Notes: generated by a model not told the origin, from the letters alone. Positions 35,486-44,696 are shown, numbered from the stretch's first letter. The stretch: 64,000 nt of DNA from Halomonas sp. TA22 (GCF_013009075.1 NZ_CP053108.1:1426001-1490000); one strand, 5' to 3'. Numbers and translations: made by a program.

Positions 35486-35511
35486 CAGCCCCGGCGAGCG
35501 TACCGGGGCTG
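35486..35511 (-). terminator. Rho-independent terminator, bidirectional
   Basis: A perfect 9-bp stem (CAGCCCCGG / CCGGGGCTG) with an 8-nt loop, followed on the minus strand by TTTTTC. It lies between two convergent small genes and best serves the zinc-ribbon gene. Confidence 0.8.
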
Positions 35512-35536
35512 GCCCACGCATGGGCGCTGCCGTTGC

Positions 35537-35776
35537 CTACTTTCTCTCCACTTTATATAGCTTGCTTGAAACGAAGGTCTTTTCCATCATCTTGCCGACC
35601 ACCTCCTGAACCTCGTTCTGCTCCTCTTCGTTACCTACCGCTCTTCGAATTTCACCCGCCGTGGCTAGCCGGGCGCCACAGTTGTCGCAATGTACCTCCT
35701 GAGCATCATCCTCAGGCAAAATGATCTCGTCGTTACCGCAAGCGGTGCAGGTTACTCGTAGTGAATCGCTATCCAT
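35537..35776 (-). CDS. Small zinc-ribbon protein
   Basis: A 79-residue protein with two CxxC pairs (VTCTACGND and VHCDNCGAR), a classic zinc ribbon in the first 40 residues, followed by a charged helical tail (GNEEEQNEVQEVVGKMMEK). Such small ribbons can bind nucleic acid or protein partners; function unknown. AGGAGG lies seven bases before the ATG, and a T-rich terminator follows. Confidence 0.75.
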   Translation of the reverse strand: MDSDSLRVTCTACGNDEIILPEDDAQEVHCDNCGARLATAGEIRRAVGNEEEQNEVQEVVGKMMEKTFVSSKLYKVERK

Positions 35777-35927
35777 GCCATACCTCCTGATTGCTGTATG
35801 TCATGAAAAGCCTAGCAGAAACGCACAGCTTGCCAGAATAGCCACGCTAGCGACGCCTAGCTAGCGCCACAACTCTCCACTACGCTCAAGCTTGTAAGGC
35901 TCAACCCATTGCTGACGGGAGCTAGAG

Positions 35928-36155
35928 ATGAGTGAGGAATCAAGCGTTTACTTCGACAAGTTCTACCATTATCTGGAGCAAGGCGAGAACAACGAAGAGG
36001 CTCGCAACAAACGTCGCCGGGAACTGGCCGTGGGGGCTGCACTCTCATTACTGCATGCTCACGCACATGGTGGATCGAACGAGACTCACCCAAGCCAGTA
36101 CCGGGAGCAGATAGGACCACTTGCCGATGCGATTCAAGCGGCGCTGAAGCAGTAG
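35928..36155 (+). CDS. Hypothetical small protein
   Basis: A 75-residue protein: an acidic N terminus (SEESSVYFDKFYHYLEQGENNEEARNKRRRE shortened here as an acidic-to-basic helix), then ALSLLHAHAHGG with three His, and an amphipathic C-terminal helix. No family recognised. GGGAG lies six bases before the ATG, supporting expression. Confidence 0.55.
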   Translation: MSEESSVYFDKFYHYLEQGENNEEARNKRRRELAVGAALSLLHAHAHGGSNETHPSQYREQIGPLADAIQAALKQ

Positions 36156-36217
36156 CGTAGAAGTGGCGGCGCGCTGAGATAGTGTCCCGCCACTCATGTA
36201 TATCGACTGGGAAACTT

Positions 36218-36442
36218 ATGGCAACAACCGATGAGATGCTCAAGGCATGCCTGATCATGCAGACGGAAATTCTTGCCCGCCTGGAAGCGTTGGAAAGACC
36301 ACGCCAGGAGAGCGCCGCCAGCTACGATGACCCCAAGACCGAGGTGATGCGCAGGCTGAGGGAAATGGCAGAGAGTGGCGGCAATGCCAACTTGACGACG
36401 GAGCTAGACGAGCTGGTACGTCTGCTCAACCAGCAGCCATGA
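36218..36442 (+). CDS. Hypothetical small protein, helical
   Basis: A 74-residue protein that appears wholly helical with heptad-like leucines (MLKACLIMQTEILARLEAL, then MRRLREMAESGG and LTTELDELVRLLNQ), suggesting a short coiled coil. GGGA precedes the ATG by six bases; the upstream in-frame extension is not supported. No family recognised. It is followed by the tRNA-Gly gene. Confidence 0.5.
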   Translation: MATTDEMLKACLIMQTEILARLEALERPRQESAASYDDPKTEVMRRLREMAESGGNANLTTELDELVRLLNQQP

Positions 36443-36511
36443 CTTGGGCAAGTACAGAGCAATAACAAACAATGACATACCCATAATGAGCGACTCGCGG
36501 GCGAGTCATGC

Positions 36512-36540
36512 TTGCAAAGCTAAGCCATTGGAATTACTAT
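36512..36540 (+). promoter_or_regulatory. Sigma-70 promoter of tRNA-Gly
   Basis: TTGCAA at 36512-36517, a 17-bp spacer and TACTAT at 36535-36540, ending 10 bp before the mature tRNA. Four of six bases match the consensus at the -35 box and five of six at the -10. Confidence 0.65.
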
Positions 36541-36550
36541 GGTTATTATC

Positions 36551-36624
36551 GCGGGTGTAGCTCAATGGTAGAGCAGAAGCTTCCCAAGCTTAAGACGAGG
36601 GTTCGATTCCCTTCACCCGCTCCA
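36551..36624 (+). tRNA. tRNA-Gly (anticodon CCC)
   Basis: A 74-nt tRNA with encoded CCA. The acceptor stem pairs GCGGGTG with CACCCGC; the D arm is GCTC/GAGC, the anticodon loop TTCCCAA (CCC at 36583-36585), and the T arm GAGGG/TTCGATT/CCCTT fits. It is very close to E. coli glyU. The anticodon stem (GAAGC with GCTTA) has a G-A mismatch at its outer pair. It reads GGG codons. Confidence 0.93.
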
Positions 36625-36781
36625 ACCGCTCTCTTATCACTGTCACCCTGCTGCAAACTCTCCCTGTTCGACAGCTAAGTCGTGCGGGCTCATGCTCTGA
36701 CGTCTCACGCAATGAATCCTCCTCACCTTCCTGCTACGATGATGTGTCGCCCGCCCTTTCGATAGCCACACGGTTCTCACC

Positions 36782-37156
36782 ATGCCTCTATTTTTTCTGG
36801 TCTTTGCCGTCTGCATGCTGGTGATCTGCAGCATGGTCGGTATCCTGATGATGTCGCGCACACCACGTTACCGTACCGAGCCCGCCATGCTGCTGGCTCT
36901 CTTCGATAAGGCGCTGGCAGGAAATATCAGCGAAAACGAATGGAGCGCGGTCGTCCACTATCCGATCCGGCATGATGACTATCTCGAAGGTGTACGGCGT
37001 CGTGCCCTACGCCTGATGGAGGAGCATGGCAGGCCGTGGCAGGCCGCTCAGGGCGGTTCGCTGCTCTCCCAGGAGGGGCGTGCGGAGCTCGCCGAGTTGC
37101 GTCAGCACCTGGCCGCCCATACCTCGCTCAGAGAGAAGCAGCACTTCGATGCCTAG
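36782..37156 (+). CDS. Hypothetical membrane-anchored protein
   Basis: A 124-residue protein with one N-terminal transmembrane helix (residues 2-24, LFFLVFAVCMLVICSMVGIL), then a soluble cytosolic or periplasmic part with YRTEPAMLLALFDKALAGNISENEW and a helical Arg/Glu-rich C terminus. No family recognised with certainty. The ribosome site is weak. Confidence 0.6.
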   Translation: MPLFFLVFAVCMLVICSMVGILMMSRTPRYRTEPAMLLALFDKALAGNISENEWSAVVHYPIRHDDYLEGVRRRALRLMEEHGRPWQAAQGGSLLSQEGRAELAELRQHLAAHTSLREKQHFDA

Positions 37157-37246
37157 CGCAGGGTTTACGCCTCGTTGAGTGAACGCGCCGAGATAAGCGA
37201 GTAAAGTGGCAACTCTGTTAAGCCCATGTCTTTATCGGGGTGCCTC

Positions 37247-38107
37247 ATGCCCAGTGCCATTCGTCAGATACCGCTGGATAATGCCATCAAGCACCATGCC
37301 CACGACTTTCATCAGATGGTGATCGGTCTATCAGGACATGCCGAGTTCGAAATCGAGGGCATGGGCGGCTCCATCGCCGCCCTCTCGGGCTGCATCGTGC
37401 CAGCCAATCACGTTCACTATTACGAGGGCATTGGCGAGAATCGCCAGTTGATCCTTGACCTACCCCTCGACGCCCCCTCGCTGACCGGATCGAACCGGGA
37501 GCTAGCACGACTGTTCGATGCCCCGCGCTTCTTCGCCCTTGATGAGCCGCTGCGTCACTACCTCGACTTCGTGACCCAGGAGCTCAACCAGCCCTACCGC
37601 TGCCTGCCTGGCGAATCTCGCCCCCACGGAGAACTGCTGGTCACCACCCTTCTCGACTGCCTGCATGCGCGGCTCCATCCTGAATTACCCACGACCAAGG
37701 CTAGGCGACGCGAACTTGATCTCACCTCGTTGAACCGCTTCATACAGCATAACCTCGGGCAGCGGCTATCGGTGGCAGACCTGGCCGCCGAGGCCTGCCT
37801 TAGCGTCGCTCACTTCAGCGATTGCTTTCGCGCCCAAACAGGCCTTTCCCCCTATCAGTACCTGCTTCGCCAGCGCCTTGATGCGGCACGCCATCTTTTG
37901 ACATCAAGCCGACTGCCGCTATCGGAGATCGCCGCGCATACCGGCTTTGCCAATCAGAGCGCACTATCCCACGCCTTTCGCCGAGCGTTCGATCAGCCAC
38001 CCAGCGCCCTGCGCCGCAGCTCGGCAATCAATGAAGCGCCTCATGGCGGGAATAGAGCTCACCTCACGCCTCGAAAAACGATAATCCTTGGAAACAGCAA
38101 AACCTGA
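37247..38107 (+). CDS. AraC family transcriptional regulator, likely of proline utilisation
   Basis: A 286-residue regulator: an N-terminal cupin-like sensor (HHAHDFHQMVIGLSGHAEFEI) and a C-terminal double helix-turn-helix (LSVADLAAEACLSVAHFSDCFRAQTG, SEIAAHTGFANQSALSHAFRRAF). It lies 153 bp upstream of putA on the same strand. In pseudomonads an AraC protein activates putAP in response to proline, and the PutA here lacks its own DNA-binding domain, so this protein is the natural candidate. An ATG at 37226 is an alternative start. Confidence 0.85.
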   Translation: MPSAIRQIPLDNAIKHHAHDFHQMVIGLSGHAEFEIEGMGGSIAALSGCIVPANHVHYYEGIGENRQLILDLPLDAPSLTGSNRELARLFDAPRFFALDEPLRHYLDFVTQELNQPYRCLPGESRPHGELLVTTLLDCLHARLHPELPTTKARRRELDLTSLNRFIQHNLGQRLSVADLAAEACLSVAHFSDCFRAQTGLSPYQYLLRQRLDAARHLLTSSRLPLSEIAAHTGFANQSALSHAFRRAFDQPPSALRRSSAINEAPHGGNRAHLTPRKTIILGNSKT

Positions 38108-38260
38108 CGAGGAATCGACAAGACGCCATCCCGCCTAACCTCATACATTGAGACAACATGGTTAGTCCTGCCGGAACCCTTAAGCGGTATTGCAGCGCCG
38201 CCACTTCTATTTTTTGTTTCCGCCAGCCCATGCCGATAGTCAATCGATAGGGGTAGTGTC

Positions 38261-41200
38261 ATGCTCAATGCCAACAACATGTTCGCTTCCACCACATGGA
38301 AGCAGAGTCCCGAGAATCTTCTGGCACGTGTCAGCGAGCACTATATCGTCGATGAAGAGACATTCGTCGCTGAATTGACCAACGTACTGAACGTCAATGA
38401 GAGCGATTTCAAGCGCATCGCCGACAAGACCGCCGACCTGGTACGCCAGGTGCGCGACATGGATACCGCCGTCGACTCCATCGACGAGCTGCTCCAGCAG
38501 TACAGCCTGGATACCCATGAAGGGCTGATGCTGATGTGCCTTGCCGAGGCGATGCTGCGCATTCCCGACAAGGCCACGGCCGATGCCCTGATCGAAGACA
38601 AGCTGGGGCCGGCCGACTGGAAATCCCATCTTGGCCAGAGCGAGTCGTGGTTCGTCAACGCCTCGACCTGGGGACTGCTGATGACCGGCCGCGTCATCAA
38701 TCTCGACAAGCCCCGCGAAGGCAAGCCCGCCGCCTTCATCAATCGAATGGTCAATCGTCTGGGCGACCCGGTGATTCGCCGTGCCATGGTCGAGGCGATG
38801 AAGATCATGGGCAAGCAGTTCGTGCTTGGACGCGACATCGACGAAGCGCTGAAGCGCTCGCGGCCACTGTTCGAGAAGGGCTATACCTACTCCTACGACA
38901 TGCTGGGCGAGGCGGCGCGCACGCGCGACGATGCCGAGCGCTACTTCAAGGATTATGCCCGCGCCATCGAGCGCGTCGGTAAGACCAGCACGACGCTCGC
39001 CGACAAGACGCCCGCCCCGTCGATCTCCATCAAGCTCTCCGCCCTGCATCCTCGCTATGAATTCGGTCGCCGCGAACAGGTGCTCGACGAGCTGGTGGGA
39101 ACCGTCAAGCGCTTGGCGAAGATGGCCCGCGAGCTCGATGTCGCGCTGACCATCGACGCCGAGGAGGTCGACCGCCTGGAGCTTTCGCTCGAGGTGTTCC
39201 GCGCCGTCTTCGAAAGCGATACATGCCAGGGATGGGGGCACTTCGGGCTGGTCGTGCAGGCCTACTCCAAGCGCGCCCTGCCGGTACTGCACTACCTCAA
39301 CCGCCTGGCCGATCTGCAGGGTGACGAGATCCCCGTGCGCCTGGTCAAGGGCGCCTACTGGGACAGCGAGATCAAGGAGTCGCAGCAGCTCGGTGTAGAT
39401 GGCTACCCGGTCTATACGCGCAAGGCGGCCACCGACTTGGCTTATCTGGTCTGTGCCAGTTTCCTGCTATCGGAAAACACCCGTGGCCGGATATTCCCCC
39501 AGTTCGCCACCCACAATGCCCATACCATCAGCGCCATTCTCGAGCTTGCCAACAGCGCCAAACGCCCCTTGGAATTCCAGCGCCTTCACGGCATGGGCGA
39601 AGCGCTCTACGAGGCAGCGCTCACCCGAGCGCCACAGGGCACCTATTGTCGTATCTATGCTCCGGTCGGCGCGCACAAGGATCTGCTCCCCTACTTGGTG
39701 CGCCGCCTGCTCGAGAACGGCGCCAACTCCTCCTTCGTGCACCAGCTGGTCGATCCCCGGGTACCTGTCGAGTCGCTTTGCACCCATCCCGTGGAAACGC
39801 TCAAGCAGTATTCAAGCATCGCCAACCCACGAATTCCCCTGCCCCGGGATATCTACGGCCCAATTCGCAAGAACTCCAAAGGAGTGAACTTGAACATCCG
39901 TAGCCAGTATCAGCCGCTCATGGACCAGATGGCCAACTTCATGGACACGCAGCACCACATCAAGCCGCTGCTGGCTTTCGATGTCGCCGATGACGCCAAT
40001 GCTCAGCACCCTATACTGTGCCCCTTCGATCGTACCCAGCACGTGGGTAGCGTGCAGTGGACCACCAAGGAGCAGGCGGCGCGTGCCGTGGACTGCGCCT
40101 GGGCCGCCTTCCCGCGATGGGAAACCACACCGGTCGCTGAGCGTGCTGCCATCATTCGCCGCCTGGGCGAATTGATGGAGACGCATATGGCGGAGCTGAT
40201 GACGCTCTGCTCCCGTGAGGGCGGCAAGCTGTTGACCGATGGCGTCGACGAGATCAAGGAAGCAGTGGATTTCTGCCGCTACTACGCCATGCGCGCCGAG
40301 GAGCTGTTCGGTGAGCCGCTGCGGCTGCCTGGGCCCACCGGCGAATCCAATGAGATGATCATGCGTGGCCGTGGCGTGTTCGCCGCCATCAGCCCTTGGA
40401 ACTTTCCGGTGGCGATCTTCTGCGGCCAGATTGTTGCCGCCGCGGTAGCGGGCAATACCGTGCTGGCAAAGCCCGCCGAGCAGACCTCGATCGTCGCCCA
40501 CCGCGTTATAGAACTGCTCTATGAGGCCGGGATGCCACGGGATGTCGTGCAGCTACTGCCCGGCGATGGCCCAACGGTAGGTAGCGTACTCACCTGCGAC
40601 CCTCGCATTACCGGCGTGGTGTTTACCGGCGGCACCGATACCGCTCAGGTGATTAACCGCGCCCTCGCCGCTCGTGAAGCGGCCCCCCTGCCAACCTTGA
40701 TTGCCGAAACCGGCGGCATGAATGCGATGATCGTCGACTCCACCGCGCTACCCGAGCAGGTCGTGGCCGATGTGGTGCAATCCGCTTTCCAGAGTGCCGG
40801 CCAGCGCTGCAGCGCGCTCAGGATTCTCTATCTGCAGGAGGATGTCGCGGATCGCGTCATCGAGATCCTGAAGGGAGCCATGAAGGAGCTGCGCGTCGGC
40901 GATCCACGCGACCTCGGCACCGATGTGGGCCCGGTCATCGACGAAGAGGCGCGTCGCGGCCTGACCGCCCATATCGACAAGCTCAAGGGCGAGGGGCGAC
41001 TGATCGCCGAAACGGTGCTCGACCAGACCCAGGTGGCGCAGGGCACCTTCGTCGCTCCTGTGGCCTTCGAGATCGAGGGAATCGGCACGCTCGAGCGCGA
41101 GCAGTTCGGGCCGATCCTGCACGTGGTGCGCTACAAGGCCAGTAAACTGGACAAGATGATCGAATCGATCAACGGCCGCGGCTATGGCCTGACCTTCGGC

Positions 41201-41452
41201 GTACATAGCCGCAATGAATCCTTTGCCAACGCCATCGCGGAAAAGATGCGTGTCGGTAACGTCTACGTCAATCGCAACATCATCGGAGCGGTGGTCGGCG
41301 TCCAGCCCTTTGGCGGCCAGGGGCTTTCCGGCACCGGCCCCAAGGCAGGCGGGCCCAATTACCTGCTGCGCTTCGCCACCGAAAAGACGGTGACGATCAA
41401 TACGGCTGCATTAGGCGGCAATGCATCGTTGCTGGCGCTGGGTGATGATTGA
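38261..41452 (+). CDS. putA: Bifunctional proline dehydrogenase / P5C dehydrogenase PutA
   Basis: Oxidises proline to glutamate in two steps with FAD then NAD+. The 1063 residues hold an arm and PRODH barrel (about 80-480, with KLSALHPRYEF and VRLVKGAYWDSEI), and an aldehyde dehydrogenase half (about 560-1040) with AETGGMNAMIV and the catalytic Cys at about 850 in SAGQRCSAL. It lacks the N-terminal ribbon-helix-helix domain of E. coli PutA (1320 residues), so it cannot repress its own operon. AGGGG precedes the ATG. Confidence 0.96.
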   Translation: MLNANNMFASTTWKQSPENLLARVSEHYIVDEETFVAELTNVLNVNESDFKRIADKTADLVRQVRDMDTAVDSIDELLQQYSLDTHEGLMLMCLAEAMLRIPDKATADALIEDKLGPADWKSHLGQSESWFVNASTWGLLMTGRVINLDKPREGKPAAFINRMVNRLGDPVIRRAMVEAMKIMGKQFVLGRDIDEALKRSRPLFEKGYTYSYDMLGEAARTRDDAERYFKDYARAIERVGKTSTTLADKTPAPSISIKLSALHPRYEFGRREQVLDELVGTVKRLAKMARELDVALTIDAEEVDRLELSLEVFRAVFESDTCQGWGHFGLVVQAYSKRALPVLHYLNRLADLQGDEIPVRLVKGAYWDSEIKESQQLGVDGYPVYTRKAATDLAYLVCASFLLSENTRGRIFPQFATHNAHTISAILELANSAKRPLEFQRLHGMGEALYEAALTRAPQGTYCRIYAPVGAHKDLLPYLVRRLLENGANSSFVHQLVDPRVPVESLCTHPVETLKQYSSIANPRIPLPRDIYGPIRKNSKGVNLNIRSQYQPLMDQMANFMDTQHHIKPLLAFDVADDANAQHPILCPFDRTQHVGSVQWTTKEQAARAVDCAWAAFPRWETTPVAERAAIIRRLGELMETHMAELMTLCSREGGKLLTDGVDEIKEAVDFCRYYAMRAEELFGEPLRLPGPTGESNEMIMRGRGVFAAISPWNFPVAIFCGQIVAAAVAGNTVLAKPAEQTSIVAHRVIELLYEAGMPRDVVQLLPGDGPTVGSVLTCDPRITGVVFTGGTDTAQVINRALAAREAAPLPTLIAETGGMNAMIVDSTALPEQVVADVVQSAFQSAGQRCSALRILYLQEDVADRVIEILKGAMKELRVGDPRDLGTDVGPVIDEEARRGLTAHIDKLKGEGRLIAETVLDQTQVAQGTFVAPVAFEIEGIGTLEREQFGPILHVVRYKASKLDKMIESINGRGYGLTFGVHSRNESFANAIAEKMRVGNVYVNRNIIGAVVGVQPFGGQGLSGTGPKAGGPNYLLRFATEKTVTINTAALGGNASLLALGDD

Positions 41453-41475
41453 GAATACCCCATCGATGGATACGC

Positions 41476-41504
41476 ATGGTCAGCGTGCTTTCCACGCTGG
41501 CCAT
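41476..41504 (+). terminator. Terminator after putA
   Basis: A 12-bp stem (ATGGTCAGCGTG / CACGCTGGCCAT, one G-T pair) with a 5-nt loop, 24 bp past the putA stop. The following sequence is only weakly T-rich. Confidence 0.6.
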
Positions 41505-41651
41505 CTTGCCCAAAGCGGCAAATAAGATGATGATTCGCGTCGTAATTTTATCAAACAGCCCAGAGTCGGAGGCCTATGGGCGTGCAGCATCGATAAAAAA
41601 GAGCCTTTAGCGAGTGGTTACAATCATTATAAACACATCAGGTAAACAAGA

Positions 41652-42710
41652 ATGAACTTCAAAAAAGTCAGCAGTACCGTCCTTATTTCCGCAGCCATTC
41701 TCTCTGCTGCAGCAAGTGCAAATGCCGATCAAAAAAGCTGGCGAATGGCCACCCCCTGGAGCGGTGGTCCCTGGCTTGAACGCGATGCCAAGCTCTATGC
41801 AGAACGTGTCAATCAGTTGACCGGTGGTAATATCGAAATAGAGGTCTATCCCGGTGGGACGCTGGGCAGCGCGCTCAGGGTGACCAATACTGTCAAGTCC
41901 GGCGTTGCCCAGATCAGTCACAATTACATTAATTACGATTACGGCACAGACCCAACGACAGCCCTGCTGGCGGGACACTCCAGCGGCCTCACTCCTGAAG
42001 AGTTCATGTTGTGGATGTATGAAGGAGGTGGGGTTGAACTCTACGAAGAGTATCGGCTCGACAAGTTTGGTGTAGTGGCTTTCCCCTGTGCCATCCTCGG
42101 CACGGAAATCTTCCTGCATTCTAACAAGCGCGTCGAGACGCTCGAGGATTTCCAGGGGCTTCGCCTGCGCACCTCCGGGGCCTGGTCGGAACTGGCGTCG
42201 CGGCTAGGCGCCTCCACGGTAGTCATGGCCGGTGGAGATATCTACAGCGCCTTGGAACGCGGCGTGATCGACGCTGCGGAATGGGGCAGCCCTGAGATGA
42301 ACAAGCCCACCGGTTTTCAAGAAGTAGCGCAATATGTCGTGATTCCCGGCGTTCATCAATCCGGGGGCTTCCTGGAGTGCCAGGTCAATGACCGTGCCTG
42401 GGCTAGCCTCACCGAAAATGAGCAGGCACTTTTACGCCTGGCCGGCAAACTGACGGTATACGAAACCTGGCTTGCCAGCTCCTATACCGATCTCGCGGCC
42501 TATCAGGAGCTCCTCGATGGCCCCAATGAAATCGTGCATCTGGATCAGAGCTTCATCGATGCCATCTACGAGGAGACCGTGAAGTGGGAGGATGAGTATG
42601 CGGCCGATAACGAATGGTTTTCTCGAGTGCTTGAATCACAGCGCACCTTCAAGGACACCATGAAGGTCTGGCCAGAGTATCGCCTGCCGATCGGCGGCAT
42701 GGGCCGCTAG
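41652..42710 (+). CDS. TRAP transporter substrate-binding protein (DctP/TakP-like)
   Basis: Periplasmic receptor of a sodium-driven TRAP transporter, 352 residues. A signal peptide covers residues 1-25 (ending ASANA). FQGLRLRTSGAWSELASRLGA carries the conserved Arg that binds the substrate carboxylate, and VMAGGDIYSALERGVIDAAEWGSPEMN resembles 2-oxoacid-binding TakP proteins more than C4-dicarboxylate DctP or ectoine TeaA. A small organic acid is therefore the likely ligand. It is followed by a GC-rich hairpin and then the two membrane subunits. Confidence 0.9.
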   Translation: MNFKKVSSTVLISAAILSAAASANADQKSWRMATPWSGGPWLERDAKLYAERVNQLTGGNIEIEVYPGGTLGSALRVTNTVKSGVAQISHNYINYDYGTDPTTALLAGHSSGLTPEEFMLWMYEGGGVELYEEYRLDKFGVVAFPCAILGTEIFLHSNKRVETLEDFQGLRLRTSGAWSELASRLGASTVVMAGGDIYSALERGVIDAAEWGSPEMNKPTGFQEVAQYVVIPGVHQSGGFLECQVNDRAWASLTENEQALLRLAGKLTVYETWLASSYTDLAAYQELLDGPNEIVHLDQSFIDAIYEETVKWEDEYAADNEWFSRVLESQRTFKDTMKVWPEYRLPIGGMGR

Positions 42711-42727
42711 CTCAGGCTTTCATACTG

Positions 42728-42749
42728 GAAGGGGGCCTGCGCCCCCTTC
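42728..42749 (+). terminator. Intercistronic hairpin between dctP and dctQ
   Basis: A perfect 9-bp stem (GAAGGGGGC / GCCCCCTTC) with a 4-nt loop, 17 bp past the binding-protein stop. With few T residues after it, it probably attenuates or stabilises the upstream mRNA so that the receptor outnumbers the membrane subunits. Confidence 0.6.
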
Positions 42750-42798
42750 TCGATATTATGCCGCTCCTTTCCAATAATTCTTGCTCGCGGATTTCATC

Positions 42799-43320
42799 AT
42801 GAAACTCATCTATGCCATTGAGTCCTTGACGCGCTGGTCCGGGGCCATAGGCGCCGTGCTGGTCCTCCCTCTTATCGGAGCGCTGGTAACGGAAGTCTTC
42901 AGTCGATATGCACTGGGCAGGCCCACACTTTGGGCCTTCGAAATCAGCTACATGATCATGGGCGCCATCTTCATGCTGGGCATGGCCAACGCACTGCGTG
43001 TAGGGCAGCACGTAAGTGTCGATCTCGTCACGCTAAGACTGAGCTCGCGCCTAAATGCAGGGTTGCGCATCATCGGCTATCTGCTCTTCCTGCCAGTGCT
43101 CGTCTGGCTGGTCTGGGAACTTGGACACTATGCTCATGGCGCCTTCATGTCGGGTGAGCGCTCTGGTCGCTCCGCCTGGAACCCTGTCGTATGGCCTATT
43201 TTCACTATCTGGTTCCTCGGCTTTGCCTTGCTGGTCTTGCAGGTCATCGCGGAGCTCATCAAGCATGGCCTTATGCTTGCTGGGCATGCGCTCAGCGACA
43301 GCGAGGATAAGCGCTCATGA
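42799..43320 (+). CDS. TRAP transporter small permease (DctQ)
   Basis: The 173-residue four-helix DctQ subunit. Helices lie at about 11-35, 45-68, 85-107 and 130-152; FSRYALGRPTLWAFEISYMIMG and LRVGQHVSVDLVT are family motifs. The chosen ATG begins right before helix 1; a TTG at 42781 is possible. The stop overlaps the DctM start by 4 bp. Confidence 0.88.
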   Translation: MKLIYAIESLTRWSGAIGAVLVLPLIGALVTEVFSRYALGRPTLWAFEISYMIMGAIFMLGMANALRVGQHVSVDLVTLRLSSRLNAGLRIIGYLLFLPVLVWLVWELGHYAHGAFMSGERSGRSAWNPVVWPIFTIWFLGFALLVLQVIAELIKHGLMLAGHALSDSEDKRS

Positions 43321-44642
43321 CTAGTCACCTTGCGTTACTGATGTTCCCAGCCTTGATCGGCTTCATCATTGCCGGCTTTCCCATCGCCTTTTCGATGATC
43401 GTGGTAGCAGCGATATTCGGCTTCATGCAATTCGGCGACGTGGCCGCCTATCAGCTTCTGACCAAGATCGAGGATACCGCATCCAACTCGATACTTGCCG
43501 CAGTCCCCCTTTTCATCTTCATGGGCGCGATGCTGGAGCGTTCCGGTATCGCCGAGCGCCTCTTTGAAGCCATCCATATGTGGACCCGGCGTCTGCCCGG
43601 TGGCCTGGGAGTGGGCGCCATCATCATGGGGACGGTCTTCGCCGCCTCCAGCGGCGTGGTCGGTGCCACCGAAGCCGTGATTGGCATGCTGGCGATACCG
43701 GTTATGCTCAAGCACCATTACAGCAAGAGCCTGATGTCCGGCACCATCTGCGCCAGTGGTTCGCTGGGCACTGCCATTCCTCCCTCCATCACCGTGGTCG
43801 TGCTTGGCCCAGTAGCAGGCGTTTCGGTGGGTTCACTATTCAGTGGCCTGCTGATTCCAGGTTTCCTGATGGCTCTCATGTTTCTGATCTATATAGTGGG
43901 CGTGGCCTACCTTAAACCGGAAATGGCACCCCGCGTGGAGACGGCTGAGCCTGAGATCGACTGGTCGGAAAAGCTCAGAATCACGCTGGTCGCACTGGTC
44001 CCCACGGTACTGCTCATTTTTACCGTTCTCGGCACCATTTTGATGGGCCTCGCCACGCCCACCGAGGCTGCAGCATGTGGCGCGCTTGGGTCGATCATCC
44101 TGGCCATTGCCTACCGCAACTTTACGCTTGAGGTCTTGAAGCATGCGGCCATCAAGACCACGAACATTTCGGCCATGATATTGCTGATCGTGATGGGGGG
44201 CAGCATGTTTGCCGGGGTATTCTTCGCCTCGGGAGGTATGGCGACCGTTCAGGGACTGCTTCTTGATACAGGCCTTAGTCCATGGATGATCCTGGGACTT
44301 ATCCTGTTTATTGCCTTTATGGCCGGGTTCATGCTCGACCTTATCTCGGTGGTCTTGATCATCATTCCGGTGGCAATGCCCATCGTGAGGATGCTGGGTT
44401 TCGATGAGATATGGTTTTGTGTCGCCTTCCTGGTGGTGCTCCAGACCAGCTATCTCACCCCCCCATTGGCACCGGCAATCTTCTATCTGCGCGCAATAAC
44501 GCCACCCGAGGTGACGCTACGGCATATGTACTGGGGCGTCGTTCCGTTCATCGCAGCGCAGCTGGTCGTCCTGATGCTGGTGTTGGCATTCCCCGTACTG
44601 GCGACCTGGCTCCCGCGAGTGATGGGCGGCCCCTCTTGGTAA
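43317..44642 (+). CDS. TRAP transporter large permease (DctM)
   Basis: The 441-residue sodium-coupled membrane subunit with about twelve hydrophobic helices. Family motifs: FPIAFSMIVVAAIFG, VPLFIFMGAMLERSGIAERLFE, GGLGVGAIIMGTVFAASSGVVGA, and GSLGTAIPPSI; these include the conserved sodium-site glycines and Ser/Thr. ATGA overlap with dctQ shows coupling. A palindromic hairpin containing its stop codon may end the transcript. Confidence 0.93.
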   Translation: MTSHLALLMFPALIGFIIAGFPIAFSMIVVAAIFGFMQFGDVAAYQLLTKIEDTASNSILAAVPLFIFMGAMLERSGIAERLFEAIHMWTRRLPGGLGVGAIIMGTVFAASSGVVGATEAVIGMLAIPVMLKHHYSKSLMSGTICASGSLGTAIPPSITVVVLGPVAGVSVGSLFSGLLIPGFLMALMFLIYIVGVAYLKPEMAPRVETAEPEIDWSEKLRITLVALVPTVLLIFTVLGTILMGLATPTEAAACGALGSIILAIAYRNFTLEVLKHAAIKTTNISAMILLIVMGGSMFAGVFFASGGMATVQGLLLDTGLSPWMILGLILFIAFMAGFMLDLISVVLIIIPVAMPIVRMLGFDEIWFCVAFLVVLQTSYLTPPLAPAIFYLRAITPPEVTLRHMYWGVVPFIAAQLVVLMLVLAFPVLATWLPRVMGGPSW

Positions 44643-44660
44643 CTCACATGTGAGTTATCC
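44638..44660 (+). terminator. Palindromic hairpin at the dctM stop, probable terminator
   Basis: TAACTCACA and TGTGAGTTA form a perfect 18-bp palindrome (44640-44657) extended by a G-T and a G-C pair; the dctM TAA is inside it. CTTTTACGTTTTC follows. It might instead be an operator for proC, whose start is 37 bp downstream. Confidence 0.5.
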
Positions 44661-44696
44661 CTTTTACGTTTTCGATCACATTCAGCGAGTATGTAT

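Noticed and set aside
36492-36507. Hairpin GACTCGC / GCGAGTC before tRNA-Gly as a terminator
   Set aside because: Two-base loop and no T tract; left unannotated.
36551-36624. Attachment site of a genomic island at the tRNA 3' end
   Set aside because: No integrase and no repeat of the tRNA 3' end was seen nearby.
38240-39292. 350-codon open frame opposite putA
   Set aside because: Antisense shadow of a highly conserved gene in GC-rich DNA; composition follows codon positions of putA and no family or ribosome site is seen.
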